From: Marinobacter profundi
GTDB lineage: Bacteria > Pseudomonadota > Gammaproteobacteria > Pseudomonadales > Oleiphilaceae
DNA: 64,000 nt
NCBI RefSeq assembly: GCF_002744715.1
Contig: NZ_KZ319369.1
Coordinates: 310,001-374,000 of the forward strand
Direction of reading: 5' to 3'
The translations under genes and the position numbers were made by a program. This document shows, one piece after another, positions 8,568 through 17,981 of this stretch; the stretch's first letter is position 1; every line of letters starts with the position of its first letter. A model generated the notes under the pieces. It was not told the origin of the DNA, did not search any database, and worked only from the letters and a program-made list of their open reading frames with translations.

Positions 8568-10133
8568 TTAATCGTCGCCGTCCAGCAGGTCCTTGGGGGG
8601 GCAGTGGTATTCCTGCACCAGCGTGCCGTCATCCACGCTCTCCAGATGCACATCAAAGCCCCACAGCCGGTGGACATGGCGCAGCACCTCATCGGTATCC
8701 TCGCCCAGCGGCACCCGGTCGACGGGAATGTGGCGCAGGGTAAGCGAGCGGTCACCCCGCACATCCACGTTCCACACCTGGATGTTGGGCTCCCGGTAGC
8801 TGAGGTTGTACTGGCGCGCCAGCTTCTCCCGCAGCACCCGGTAGCCCGGCTCGTCGTGGATCGCGGTGACCTTGTAATGGTCCTCGCGGTCGTCATTCTC
8901 GATGGCAAACAGCTTGAGATCCCGCATCACCTTGGGCGACAGGAACTGCTGGATGAAGCTTTCATCCTTGAAGTTCTTCATGGCAAAGTGCAGCGTCTCC
9001 ACCCAGTTGGTACCGGCGATGTCGGGGAACCAGTGGCGGTCCTCGTCGGTGGGATGTTCGCAGATCCGCCGCAGGTCGGTGAAGATGTTGAAGCCCAGGG
9101 TGTAGGGGTTGATGCCGGAATACCAGGGGCTGTTGAACGGCGGCTGGTAGACCACTGCCGTGTGGCTCTGCAGGAATTCCAGCATGAAGCCGTCGTTGAC
9201 CAGACCCTTCTCGTACATCCGGTGCAGCAGGGTGTAATGCCAGAAGGTCGCCCAGCCCTCGTTCATCACCTGGGTCTGTCGCTGCGGATAGAAGTACTGG
9301 GCCAGCTTGCGCACGATACGGACGATTTCCCGCTGCCAGGTTTCCAGCAGCGGCGCGTTTTTTTCAATGAAGTAGAGAATGTTTTCCTGGGGCTCTGACG
9401 GAAAACGCTTCTGGCGTTTCACCGGGTCGTCCTCGCCCCCCATCTTCGGGATGGTTCGCCACAGGTCGTTGAGTCGGCGCTGCTGGTATTCCTCCCGGTC
9501 TTTCTGCCGGCGCTGCTCTTCCGAGGCGGAAATCGGTGCCGGACGCTTGTAGCGGTCGACGCCGTAGTTCATCAGGGCATGGCAGGAATCGAGAATTTCC
9601 TCCACCGCATCCACGCCGTGGCGTTCCTCGCACTGGGCCACGTAATGACGGGCGAACACCAGGTAGTCGATGATCGCGCTGGCATCGGTCCAGGTGCGGA
9701 ACAGGTAGTTGCCCTTGAAGAAGGAGTTGTGACCATAGCTGGCATGGGCAATCACCAGTGCCTGCATGGGCAGGGTGTTTTCTTCCATCAGATAGGCGAT
9801 GCAGGGGTTGGAGTTGATCACGATTTCATAGGCCAGCCCCATTTGCCCGCGCTGGTAGCCCCGTGCGGTATGCAGGAACTGCTTGCCGAACGACCAGTGA
9901 TGATAGCCCACGGGCATCCCGACCGAGCTGTAGGCATCCATCATCTGCTCGGCGCTGATGACTTCGATCTGGTTGGGGTAGGTGTCCAGACCGAACTCGG
10001 CGGCGCATTTGGCGATCTCGGTGTCGTACTGGCGGATCAGCTCGAAGGTCCACTCCGAGCTGGTGGAAATGGGTATGCGCTCCGCCGGGGTGTCGGGCGC
10101 CGGCTCGTTGGGACGGTCAATAATGTCACTCAT
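8568..10133 (-). CDS. SpoVR family protein
   Basis: This 521-residue protein belongs to the SpoVR/YcgB family. The family was named for a Bacillus cortex-formation gene, but it is widespread in non-sporulating proteobacteria, where it accompanies prkA and yeaH and responds to starvation. Recognisable stretches include the [13 protein letters not shown] start, the [22 protein letters not shown] region and the [12 protein letters not shown] motif with its conserved glutamate and histidine. It overlaps yeaH by 4 bases (ATGA) and is the third gene of the cluster. The biochemical function of the family remains unsettled. Confidence 0.93.
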   Translation of the reverse strand: MSDIIDRPNEPAPDTPAERIPISTSSEWTFELIRQYDTEIAKCAAEFGLDTYPNQIEVISAEQMMDAYSSVGMPVGYHHWSFGKQFLHTARGYQRGQMGLAYEIVINSNPCIAYLMEENTLPMQALVIAHASYGHNSFFKGNYLFRTWTDASAIIDYLVFARHYVAQCEERHGVDAVEEILDSCHALMNYGVDRYKRPAPISASEEQRRQKDREEYQQRRLNDLWRTIPKMGGEDDPVKRQKRFPSEPQENILYFIEKNAPLLETWQREIVRIVRKLAQYFYPQRQTQVMNEGWATFWHYTLLHRMYEKGLVNDGFMLEFLQSHTAVVYQPPFNSPWYSGINPYTLGFNIFTDLRRICEHPTDEDRHWFPDIAGTNWVETLHFAMKNFKDESFIQQFLSPKVMRDLKLFAIENDDREDHYKVTAIHDEPGYRVLREKLARQYNLSYREPNIQVWNVDVRGDRSLTLRHIPVDRVPLGEDTDEVLRHVHRLWGFDVHLESVDDGTLVQEYHCPPKDLLDGDD

Positions 10134-11425
10134 GCGGCTTTCCTCTCGAACAACTGGCGGAAGACCGGGTAGATCTCACTGGGATCGGCGATCTGCTGCA
10201 TGGCAAAGCTTTGCGGGAAGTTCTCCATCACCTTCTCGTACTCGTACCACAGCATCTGGTGATCCTGCGGGGTGATCTCCACATAGGCGTAGTACTGCAC
10301 CAGCGGCAGGATCCGGTCGGCAAGAATCTTGCTGCATACCGGGGAGTCGTCATTCCAGTTATCACCGTCGGAGGCCTGCGCGGCGTAAATATTCCATTCC
10401 GATGGCGGGTAGCGGGACTCGACAATCTTGTGCATCAGTTTGAGGGCACTGGATACGATGGTGCCGCCGGTTTCCCGGCTGTAGAAAAACTCCTCCTCGT
10501 CCACTTCCTTGGCGCTGGTGTGGTGGCGGATGAAGACCACATCGATCTTCTTGTAGTTCTTCTTCAGGAACAGATACAGCAGGATAAAGAACCGCTTGGC
10601 GATGTCCTTGTGCATCTGGGTCATCGACCCGGACACGTCCATCAGGCAGAACATCACTGCACTGGTGGCCGGCTGCGGCTGTTTGAGGTGCTGGCGGTAG
10701 CGCAGGTCGATGTCGTCGATGAACGGAATGCGCCGCACGTTGGCCTTCAGTCGTGCGATTTCCTCCTCCAGGACCTGGATCTGGTCCTCATGGCTGAAGG
10801 CCGGGTCGAGATCGTCCGGGGCTGCCAGCAGTTCGGCCAGCTGGGCTTCCAGTTCGCGGATTTTCTTCTTGCGGGCACCTCCGAGGCCCAGCCGGCGAGC
10901 GTGGGCGCCACGCAGCGAGCGCACCACGTCCAGCTTGGCGGGTACCCCCTGGGTGGAGAACCCGGAACGCACGTATTTGAAGGACTCGGTATCTTTCAGT
11001 TTCTTGCGGGCGAGGTTGGGCAGCTCCAGGTCATCAAACAGGAAGTCGAGGAACTCCTCCTGGGTAATCTGGAAGGCAAACTCGTCCATGCCTTCGCCAT
11101 CCGGGCTCGCCTGGCCCTGACCTCCGCCCTGACCACCCCCGCCCTGGGGTTTGGGCACCTTGTCACCGGCAACAAACTCTTTGTTGCCGGGGTGAACCAC
11201 TTCCCGCCGGCCACCCTGACCATGGTGGAACGTGGGTTCCTGGATATCCCGGGACGGGATGCTGACGTTCTCGCCCCGTTCGATGTCGGTTATCGAGCGC
11301 CGTTGCACAGCATCCGCCACTGCCTTCTTGATATGGCCGCGGTACCGGCGCAGGAACCGTTCCCGGTTCACTGCGCTCTTGTTCTTGCCGTTCAGCCGTC
11401 GGTCGACGATGTGGGTCATACCCAT
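10130..11425 (-). CDS. YeaH/DUF444 family von Willebrand A-like protein
   Basis: This 431-residue protein of the DUF444/YeaH family starts with the conserved [24 protein letters not shown] segment. A Gly/Gln-rich low-complexity stretch follows at about residues 85-110. A vWA-like domain then carries the metal-ion site [11 protein letters not shown] near residue 270. The protein probably mediates interactions and is co-produced with PrkA and SpoVR under nutrient stress. It lies 33 bases after prkA and overlaps spoVR by 4 bases. The family identification is firm; the molecular role is not established. Confidence 0.93.
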   Translation of the reverse strand: MGMTHIVDRRLNGKNKSAVNRERFLRRYRGHIKKAVADAVQRRSITDIERGENVSIPSRDIQEPTFHHGQGGRREVVHPGNKEFVAGDKVPKPQGGGGQGGGQGQASPDGEGMDEFAFQITQEEFLDFLFDDLELPNLARKKLKDTESFKYVRSGFSTQGVPAKLDVVRSLRGAHARRLGLGGARKKKIRELEAQLAELLAAPDDLDPAFSHEDQIQVLEEEIARLKANVRRIPFIDDIDLRYRQHLKQPQPATSAVMFCLMDVSGSMTQMHKDIAKRFFILLYLFLKKNYKKIDVVFIRHHTSAKEVDEEEFFYSRETGGTIVSSALKLMHKIVESRYPPSEWNIYAAQASDGDNWNDDSPVCSKILADRILPLVQYYAYVEITPQDHQMLWYEYEKVMENFPQSFAMQQIADPSEIYPVFRQLFERKAA

Positions 11426-11458
11426 AGCGTTACTCCCGATCAGTGAGTGGTCACTGAC

Positions 11459-13381
11459 TTAGTGAGACTTGCGAACCCGCAGATACCATTCTGCGAGCAG
11501 ACGCACCTGTTTCTCGGTGTAGCCTCGATCGACCATACGTTCGACGAACTGCTTGTGTTTCTTCTGATCTTCCTGGCTGGCTTTCGGGTTGAAGGAAATC
11601 ACCGGCAGCAGGTCCTCGGTGTTGGAGAACATCTTCTTCTCGATCACGCTGCGCAGCTTCTCATAACTGAGCCAGGACGGGTTGCGTCCCTGGTTGTTGG
11701 CCCGGGCCCGCAGCACAAAGTTGACCACTTCGTTGCGGAAGTCTTTCGGGTTGCTGATACCGGCCGGCTTCTCGATCTTCTCCAGTTCATCGTTGATGGA
11801 GGAGCGGTCGAGAATCTCGCCGGTTTCCGGATCCCGGTATTCCTGGTCCTGAATCCAGAAGTCGGCATAGGTCACATAGCGGTCGAACAGGTTCTGGCCA
11901 TACTCGCTGTAGCTTTCCAGGTACGCGGTCTGGATCTCCTTGCCAATGAACTCCACGTAGTGCGGTGCCAGGAACTCCTTGATGAACCGCAGGTAGCGCT
12001 CCTGGGTTTCGGACTGGAACTGTTCCTGCTCGATCTGCTTTTCAAGCACATACAGCAGGTGGACCGGGTTGGCAGCCACTTCCGTGGTGTCAAAGTTGAA
12101 CACCTTGGAGAGGATCTTGAAGGCAAACCGGGTGGACAGGCCGTCCATGCCTTCGTTTACCCCGGCGGAATCCCGGTACTCCTGGATCGACTTGGCCTTG
12201 GGATCGGTATCCTTGATGTTCTGGCCGTCGTATACCCGCATTTTGGAGAAAATGCTGGAGTTTTCCGGCTCCTTGATGCGAGACAGCACCGAGAACTGGG
12301 CCAGCATGGCCAAGGTGTCCGGAGCACAGGGCGCGCCGAACAGCGAACTGTGCTTGAGCAGTTTCTTGTAGATCTCGATCTCTTCGGTCACCCGCACGCA
12401 GTAGGGCACCTTGACGATGTAAACCCGGTCAAGGAAGGCTTCGTTGTGCTTGTTGTTGCGGAAGGTCTGCCACTCGGACTCGTTGGAGTGGGCGAGGATG
12501 ATGCCTTCAAAGGGCACCGAACCCATGCCCTCGGTGGTGTTGTAGTTGCCTTCCTGGGTTGCGGTCAGCAGCGGGTGCAGGACCTTGATGGGCGCCTTGA
12601 ACATCTCGACGAATTCCAGCAGGCCCTGGTTGGCCTTGCACAGGCCGCCACTGAAGCTGTAGGCATCCGGGTCATCCTGGGAATAATCTTCCAGCATGCG
12701 GATGTTGACCTTGCCGACCAGGGCGGAAATGTCCTGGTTGTTGTCGTCGCCGGGTTCGGTCTTCGACACCGCAATCTGGTCGAGTACCGAGGGGTAGCGC
12801 TTGACCACCCGGAACTGGCTGATATCACCACCAAACTCGTGCAGGCGCTTGACCGCCCAGGGTGACATGATGGACTTGAGGTAGCGGGCGGGAATGCCGT
12901 ATTCCTCCTCGAGGATCTGGGCGTCCTCGGAAGGATCAAACAGGGCCAGCGGCGACTCGTTCACCGGCGAGCCCTTGATGGCGTAGAAAGGCACCTTCTG
13001 CATCAGCACCTTGAGCTTCTCGGCGAGGGAGGACTTGCCACCACCCACGGGGCCGAGCAGGTACAGGATCTGTTTCTTCTCTTCCAGGCCCTGGGCGGCA
13101 TGGCGGAAGAACGACACGATATTCTCCACGGCTTCTTCCATGCCGTAGAACTCGGAGAATTCCGGATACCGTTTGATGACCTTGTTGGAAAAGATGCGTG
13201 ACAGGCGGGAGTCACGGGAAGTGTCGATCAGTTCTGGCTCGCCAATGGCCAGTAACATACGTTCGGCGGCGGTTGCGTATGCCGTCGGGTCCTTTTTGCA
13301 GATCTCCAGGTATTCCTCCAGGGAGTATTCTTCTTCCTGGGTCGACTCATACCGGGTCTTGAAGTGCTGCACAATGCTCAT
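11459..13381 (-). CDS. prkA: PrkA family serine protein kinase (YeaG)
   Basis: This 640-residue protein has an N-terminal AAA+ domain with Walker A GPVGGGKSS at residues 110-118 and a C-terminal domain related to serine kinases. E. coli YeaG and Bacillus PrkA are the reference members. YeaG is induced by nitrogen starvation and affects stress survival. The starting segment MSIVQHFKTRYESTQEEEYS is typical. It is the first gene of a minus-strand cluster with yeaH and spoVR, so its promoter must lie in the 13382-13600 region. Whether the family truly acts as a kinase or as an AAA+ protease-like machine is debated. Confidence 0.95.
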   Translation of the reverse strand: MSIVQHFKTRYESTQEEEYSLEEYLEICKKDPTAYATAAERMLLAIGEPELIDTSRDSRLSRIFSNKVIKRYPEFSEFYGMEEAVENIVSFFRHAAQGLEEKKQILYLLGPVGGGKSSLAEKLKVLMQKVPFYAIKGSPVNESPLALFDPSEDAQILEEEYGIPARYLKSIMSPWAVKRLHEFGGDISQFRVVKRYPSVLDQIAVSKTEPGDDNNQDISALVGKVNIRMLEDYSQDDPDAYSFSGGLCKANQGLLEFVEMFKAPIKVLHPLLTATQEGNYNTTEGMGSVPFEGIILAHSNESEWQTFRNNKHNEAFLDRVYIVKVPYCVRVTEEIEIYKKLLKHSSLFGAPCAPDTLAMLAQFSVLSRIKEPENSSIFSKMRVYDGQNIKDTDPKAKSIQEYRDSAGVNEGMDGLSTRFAFKILSKVFNFDTTEVAANPVHLLYVLEKQIEQEQFQSETQERYLRFIKEFLAPHYVEFIGKEIQTAYLESYSEYGQNLFDRYVTYADFWIQDQEYRDPETGEILDRSSINDELEKIEKPAGISNPKDFRNEVVNFVLRARANNQGRNPSWLSYEKLRSVIEKKMFSNTEDLLPVISFNPKASQEDQKKHKQFVERMVDRGYTEKQVRLLAEWYLRVRKSH

Positions 13382-13540
13382 AGATGGCCCCTCGCTCGCA
13401 GTTTCTAACTTATAAGTTCACGCAATTTCCCCGTTGCTGTCGGTGCCGCCAAACCTGGCGGTTCGGTTGTTCCAGGTGGATGAAAAGGATAGTCCTCACC
13501 GGTTTGTACGCCGCAGGGCGTTTGCCGGTTCGGTTAATTT

Positions 13541-13557
13541 GAGATTAGTCCAATCTC
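13541..13557. promoter_or_regulatory. Short inverted repeat upstream of prkA
   Basis: GAGATT at 13541-13546 and AATCTC at 13552-13557 are separated by 5 bases. This is about 160 bases before the prkA start, in the gap between prkA and the DUF6351 gene. It could be an operator or a small hairpin. I cannot link it to a regulator. Confidence 0.25.
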
Positions 13558-13607
13558 GCGGGGTATGACAGTGAGATTGCTAAACCGTTTCGTAAGGCGG
13601 TGTGATT

Positions 13608-13667
13608 TTTAATGTCGAAACTTTTAATGTCGGAACCTTTAAAGCAGGAACCTCCAAAGTAGGAACA
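13608..13667. repeat. Four degenerate 15-bp tandem repeats
   Basis: Four consecutive 15-bp units begin at 13608, 13623, 13638 and 13653. The first two read TTTAATGTCGAAACT and TTTAATGTCGGAACC. The later ones drift to TTTAAAGCAGGAACC and TCCAAAGTAGGAACA. The array lies in non-coding DNA downstream of the DUF6351 gene and ends inside a long hairpin. Confidence 0.8.
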
Positions 13668-13696
13668 TGGCAGCCAGCGGTCGGCTGCCATGTTCC
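13662..13696 (-). terminator. Strong hairpin after the DUF6351 gene
   Basis: Perfect 14-bp arms at 13662-13675 and 13683-13696 (GGAACATGGCAGCC and its complement) enclose a 7-nt loop, 8 bases past the stop of the DUF6351 gene. There is no clean T-run, so it is either a weak terminator or an mRNA 3'-end protecting stem. Confidence 0.5.
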
Positions 13697-13703
13697 CTGG
13701 CCC

Positions 13704-16076
13704 CTAGCGGGCCGGTCGGCCCAGGTCAGGTTGGCTGTAGTCGCACACGCCGTCCGGGAAGATGGCGTGCAGGCGTTCGGCCTCCTCCGCACTGAAGCTC
13801 ACCGGGCCATAGGTGCCATCGGTCAGCGCGGTACTCACCGGCTTGAGGCTGCACTGGAAGATGCTGCCCTCGATGGGACCGCCCGCCACCATCCGCGAGG
13901 TGGTGTAGGTCGGGAACTGCGCAGTGCAGGCGCCCTCGGGGTTGTCGTCAAGGATGCCGTCCCACACTGTGTCGCCGGCGCTGATCAGGCTGCCGTCACT
14001 GCTGAAACAGGCATCGGTGGCGAGGGTGGGGCGGTTGCCGGCAATTCCGTGCTGCGGGTTGGCCCGGATGTTCATGATCCAGTCATGGAGCACCTCCAGC
14101 GCCTGCCAGGTCTGGTTGAAATCGTCGGCCGGGCGTGGCCGGTCCGGGTTGCTGGTGTCGGTGGGCCGGGCATCGGTAAACCAGATCACCTGGTTGCCGG
14201 CATCCCCCATCCGGTTGATGATGCGCTGGCGTGCCGAGAAGGACTGGTGGCTGTTGTGCATATCCAGCACCTCTTCAAGGTAGTGGCGCCAGTCGATAAC
14301 CGGCATGTTGAGCTGGCCGTCGAATACCAGGCCCGAGGTGTAGGCGGCCCCGATCGCTTCGGTGCTGGCCCGGGTCCGTGGAGCGGGCGTCTCGCCGTCC
14401 GGGCTGAGGGTCATGTTGCGGGCGCTCCAGGGGTCGAACCGTGACGGGTCTGCCATCACGTCATCAAAGCTGCCAAGGAACGGAAAGCCCTCCTGCACCA
14501 TGTCATTGGGGTGTTTCCAGCCGCCCACCAGGGCGTTCAGCCGCAGGAACTCCGTGGTGCTGATCTGGCCCTCGGTGAGCGCCCGAAGCCCGTACTGGAC
14601 ACCGACATTGTCATACACCGTGCGGGGGTTACCGTTCTCGTCCAGGCCGTAGATATTGCGGGCATCATCGAAGTGGGTCCACTGCACATCCGCCATGATC
14701 CCCGGCGGTTGCATCAGTTGCTGGTTGTCGGCAAAACCGAATAACGGATTGAGGACCAGCGGCGACAGACCGCGCCAGGCGGGGATGCATTCGGTCATCC
14801 CCGGAGCCGTTGCGAAGCCGAGTGCACGCTTGGCATCGGCCAGCGGGTCCGGGTAGGCATCGGTTGCGTTCAGTCCGACCAGCCAGCTGCGGTTGCTGGT
14901 GGTCTGCCATTTCTGGTTGGTGCGGTCGGTTACGTCCATGAAGTGTTCCAGCAGCTCGCAATCGCCGACATGAATGACCTGGGTAATCATGTCCGGGTAG
15001 GAATACTGGGGCACGCCGCCATCCAACAACTCGGGATGGTTCTGCGAATAGACGTACTGCTGGATGCCGCCGCCGGAGCCGCCGATCGCCACGGTGTAGA
15101 CAGGCTCACCAAAGCGCTTGATGAAGTGTTCCTTAACCATCAGCGCGGTTTCGCCGCCGACCTGGAGGTTATAGTGGGTACTGGTGCGGGTGCCGGTGGA
15201 ATAGATCACCGCATAGCCTTTTTTCAGTACTTCCGGCTCCAGTGCCCGGCGGCTCAGCTCACCCTGGGTGTGGCCGATGGCGACGCCGCCTTCAAAGTGG
15301 AACAGCAGGCGGCCGTTCCAGAGCCGGGTAGACGCTTGCCAGGGAGTGTCGCTGGCCTCCGCCAGGGTGGCGAAGCTGTAAATAAAGCGGTTGATGGTGC
15401 CCCGTTCCTGACGCACCACAAAATCAACCGTGCGCCCATCCGTCAGGGTGGTGGTGGCCATGTCTGCGGGCCGGCTGCCGTCATCCGGCAGCGTATGCCA
15501 CTGACCACCGGTGGTGCGGTAGAGGAAGGTGACATAGGGCTCGATCGAACAGTCCTTGCTGAGGCCGATCTGGTTGCCATTGTCATCCAGTACCGGAAAA
15601 CCGCTGTCGCTCCCGGTGTCCACCAGGGGTTGTTTGCCCAGTTCGGTGGTTACCGTGCAGACAAACGGGTATTGCTGGGGACCGGAAAATATCGGCCCGC
15701 TGATGGGGTGGGCAACCAGTTCCATACTGGCCAGCGGGCCTTGCTGGCGATGATGAAGCTCCAGGCGGTTCGGGCCGGTTTCCAGGCCGCTGATCAGGAT
15801 CTCGTGACCGTTGCGTCCACCGCGGATCAGTGGTTCAACCGGTTGGTCGTTGAGCCAGAATTCGAGTTGGCGCAACCGGGAGGCCACCGCGGGCGTCGAT
15901 TTGTCCGCGTGTTCCCGGAACATCACACGAACCAGCACCTCGGTTCCGGACACCTGGTCCGGTGCGCTGGACAAGACCTCCAGTGAATAGTGGGGGTTGG
16001 CGGCCCGGCTGAGGGGTGACAGGCCAAGGAGCAGTCCCAGCGCCAGGGCCGGGAGCAATCGAACAATTGCTGGCAT
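13704..16076 (-). CDS. DUF6351 family secreted hydrolase-like protein
   Basis: This 790-residue protein has a signal peptide (about residues 1-25, ending SRAANP). It matches what I know of the DUF6351/tannase-like group: an alpha/beta-hydrolase-like core with the nucleophile-elbow-like motif GGSGGG at residues 332-337 (candidate Ser334). The N-terminal 30-130 region looks like a beta-sandwich. Cysteines at 140, 176 and further on suggest a periplasmic or extracellular location. The substrate is not known; members are sometimes near polymer or terpenoid degradation genes, but no such neighbour exists here. It is a single-gene unit with a hairpin just after the stop. Confidence 0.7.
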   Translation of the reverse strand: MPAIVRLLPALALGLLLGLSPLSRAANPHYSLEVLSSAPDQVSGTEVLVRVMFREHADKSTPAVASRLRQLEFWLNDQPVEPLIRGGRNGHEILISGLETGPNRLELHHRQQGPLASMELVAHPISGPIFSGPQQYPFVCTVTTELGKQPLVDTGSDSGFPVLDDNGNQIGLSKDCSIEPYVTFLYRTTGGQWHTLPDDGSRPADMATTTLTDGRTVDFVVRQERGTINRFIYSFATLAEASDTPWQASTRLWNGRLLFHFEGGVAIGHTQGELSRRALEPEVLKKGYAVIYSTGTRTSTHYNLQVGGETALMVKEHFIKRFGEPVYTVAIGGSGGGIQQYVYSQNHPELLDGGVPQYSYPDMITQVIHVGDCELLEHFMDVTDRTNQKWQTTSNRSWLVGLNATDAYPDPLADAKRALGFATAPGMTECIPAWRGLSPLVLNPLFGFADNQQLMQPPGIMADVQWTHFDDARNIYGLDENGNPRTVYDNVGVQYGLRALTEGQISTTEFLRLNALVGGWKHPNDMVQEGFPFLGSFDDVMADPSRFDPWSARNMTLSPDGETPAPRTRASTEAIGAAYTSGLVFDGQLNMPVIDWRHYLEEVLDMHNSHQSFSARQRIINRMGDAGNQVIWFTDARPTDTSNPDRPRPADDFNQTWQALEVLHDWIMNIRANPQHGIAGNRPTLATDACFSSDGSLISAGDTVWDGILDDNPEGACTAQFPTYTTSRMVAGGPIEGSIFQCSLKPVSTALTDGTYGPVSFSAEEAERLHAIFPDGVCDYSQPDLGRPAR

Positions 16077-16149
16077 GGTAAGATCCTTCTTTGTAAATAA
16101 ATGTTACAGCGTCCAATTTGCCAGCATGGCTCAGCATGACGAAAACACA

Positions 16150-16180
16150 AACAAAAAGAGCGGCATTTTCGGCGCCGCTC
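16150..16180 (-). terminator. Intrinsic terminator of the thiopurine methyltransferase gene
   Basis: Read on the minus strand, GAGCGGC and GCCGCTC (arms at 16174-16180 and 16158-16164) form a stem that is followed immediately by TTTTTGTTTG. It lies 45 bases after the tpm stop and just ahead of the DUF6351 gene. Confidence 0.8.
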
Positions 16181-16224
16181 CGGGATATTTGGGTTAACTC
16201 TTTATAACGTCGAGAAGTTCGGGA

Positions 16225-16884
16225 TCAGTTTTTTTTGAGATAAAAAACGCTTTCAGTAGCGCCACTCTGCAGACCCCGGCGTTTGGCGAAGGGGTTGTCG
16301 CGGGCCATATCTTTCTTGAGTACCTGGCGGATGTCGTAGTCCTCGCCGAACAGGCGGTGGACTTCTTCATCACTGACATTGAACGGCGGTCCTTTCATCT
16401 CCCGGCTGTCATAGTCCAGGGTGATTAGCAGGATGCGGCTGTCCTCGGGGATCACCGCCGTCAGGTGATCGACATAGCCCTGACGCATCTCCGGAGGCAG
16501 CGCGATGAGGGCGGCGCGGTCGTACACCAGGCGGACGTTGCGAAGGTCTTCCGGAACCAGCTGAAAGAAGTCGCCGCACCAGAGTTCGAGATCGTCATGG
16601 ACAAACCTGGTGAAGGGCTCGCCAGGGTGAACCATGGCTTTTTCCTGGCCCTCCTCGAAAAAATCCTTGCAGGCGATCTCGCTGAGTTCGACGCCAATAA
16701 TGGGATGGCCGCGATCGTTGAGCCACCACATGTCGTGGGATTTGCCGCACAGTGGTACAAAGACGGTTTCGTCGCCACTGGTGACGAAGTCGGGCCAGTG
16801 GTCACTGAGGTACTTGTTGACGCTGCCCTCGTGGAAGCCGATCTCTTTGTTGGCCCAGCGGGCGTGCCAGAATTCGTGTTCCAT
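16225..16884 (-). CDS. tpm: Thiopurine S-methyltransferase
   Basis: This 219-residue SAM-dependent methyltransferase is of the bacterial TPMT type. It transfers methyl groups to thiopurines and, in Pseudomonas, to selenium or tellurium compounds. The diagnostic N-terminus WHARWANKEIGFHEGSVN is present, then VPLCGKSHDMWWL (SAM loop) at about residues 43-55 and the VYDRAALIALPPEMRQ segment. The length equals that of Pseudomonas Tpm. The ATG follows GGGAGAC. It is monocistronic, ends in its own terminator and is divergent from the hydroxyacid dehydrogenase gene 77 bases away. Confidence 0.94.
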   Translation of the reverse strand: MEHEFWHARWANKEIGFHEGSVNKYLSDHWPDFVTSGDETVFVPLCGKSHDMWWLNDRGHPIIGVELSEIACKDFFEEGQEKAMVHPGEPFTRFVHDDLELWCGDFFQLVPEDLRNVRLVYDRAALIALPPEMRQGYVDHLTAVIPEDSRILLITLDYDSREMKGPPFNVSDEEVHRLFGEDYDIRQVLKKDMARDNPFAKRRGLQSGATESVFYLKKN

Positions 16885-16961
16885 CGCTGTCTCCCTGCCT
16901 GTGGTTAGAGTCGTTTCCTGAGTGTACCCTAGTTAGCAACGAACGCTTATGGAGAGGTGCA

Positions 16962-17900
16962 ATGAAAGCGGTATTCCTGGATGCAGACACCCTGGGAAAC
17001 GATGTGGACCTGGCCCCCATCGAGGCCGTTACCGGTGCCCTGGTGAAGTACGGTCGGACGGCCCCGGAGCAGGTGCTGGAGCGGATTCGCGGTTTCGATA
17101 CGGTGCTGACCAACAAGGTGGTGCTGACGCGGGACCATTTTGCCGCCTGTCCGGAGCTGGCGACGATCGCGGTGGTGGCTACCGGGCTGAACAACATCGA
17201 CCAGGTGGTGGCCAAGGAACATGGCATCCGGGTGATGAACGTGGTCAATTACGGCCGCTCGACCGTGGCACAGCACACCATGGCGCTGATTCTGGCACTG
17301 GCGACCCGCCTGCTGGATTACGACCGCGATGTGCGATCCGGGCGCTGGGGCCGGAGCGACATGTTCTGCCTGATGGATCACCCGATCCTGGAACTGGAAG
17401 GCCGCACCCTCGGTGTGGTGGGATACGGTGACCTGGGGCAGGGCGTGGTGGAGCGGGCGAAGGCATTCGGCATGAAGATCCTGCTCGGTGCCCGGCCCGG
17501 GCAGCCGGCGGGGGAAGTGGACGGCTACCAGCGCCTGCCGCTGGACGAGTTGCTGCCCCGGGTGGATGTGTTGTCGCTGCACTGCCTGTTGACCGAGGAC
17601 ACCCGCAACATGATCGGCGCGCGGGAGCTGGCCCGGATGAAGCGGGATGCCTTGCTGATCAATACCAGTCGCGGCGGGCTGGTGGACGAGCAGGCGCTGG
17701 CGGACGCCCTGAGAAACGGGGTGATCGGCGGCGCCGGCTTCGATGTGCTGACGGAAGAGCCGCCCCGCAATGGCAATCCCTTGCTGGCGGACGACATCCC
17801 CAATCTGATTATCACGCCGCACTCGGCCTGGGCCAGCCGGGAGGCACGCCAGCGCATTGTCGGTATCACGGCCGCTAACCTGGCCGCGGTGGCAGGCTGA
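16962..17900 (+). CDS. D-2-hydroxyacid dehydrogenase (glycerate dehydrogenase-like)
   Basis: This 312-residue NAD(P)-dependent dehydrogenase has the split substrate-binding domain and a central Rossmann domain. The cofactor loop is GVVGYGDLGQGV at about residues 146-157. The signature LINTSRGGLVDE follows near 225 and the catalytic histidine is in ITPHSAWAS near 285. It resembles HprA-type hydroxypyruvate/glycerate dehydrogenases, which reduce hydroxypyruvate to D-glycerate. The exact substrate is not resolvable from motifs. It has a GGAGAGG ribosome site and ends in a bidirectional terminator facing the convergent FadL gene. Confidence 0.88.
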   Translation: MKAVFLDADTLGNDVDLAPIEAVTGALVKYGRTAPEQVLERIRGFDTVLTNKVVLTRDHFAACPELATIAVVATGLNNIDQVVAKEHGIRVMNVVNYGRSTVAQHTMALILALATRLLDYDRDVRSGRWGRSDMFCLMDHPILELEGRTLGVVGYGDLGQGVVERAKAFGMKILLGARPGQPAGEVDGYQRLPLDELLPRVDVLSLHCLLTEDTRNMIGARELARMKRDALLINTSRGGLVDEQALADALRNGVIGGAGFDVLTEEPPRNGNPLLADDIPNLIITPHSAWASREARQRIVGITAANLAAVAG

Positions 17901-17912
17901 ACCGGGCATAAA

Positions 17913-17950
17913 AAAACCGGCAGCGCCTGATAGAGCTGCCGGTTTTGGTG
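17913..17950. terminator. Bidirectional terminator between convergent genes
   Basis: AAAACCGGCAGC at 17913-17924 pairs perfectly with 17935-17946 around a 10-nt loop. An A-run on the left and TTTT on the right suit both the dehydrogenase (plus) and the FadL-like gene (minus). Confidence 0.85.
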
Positions 17951-17981
17951 TTGGCCAGGCAACCTGGCGGGGGCTTCTGCC

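Noticed and set aside
13382..13607. CRISPR-like array suggested by the nearby short repeats.
   Set aside because: The 15-bp units are contiguous and degenerate, with no spacers and no cas genes in the window.
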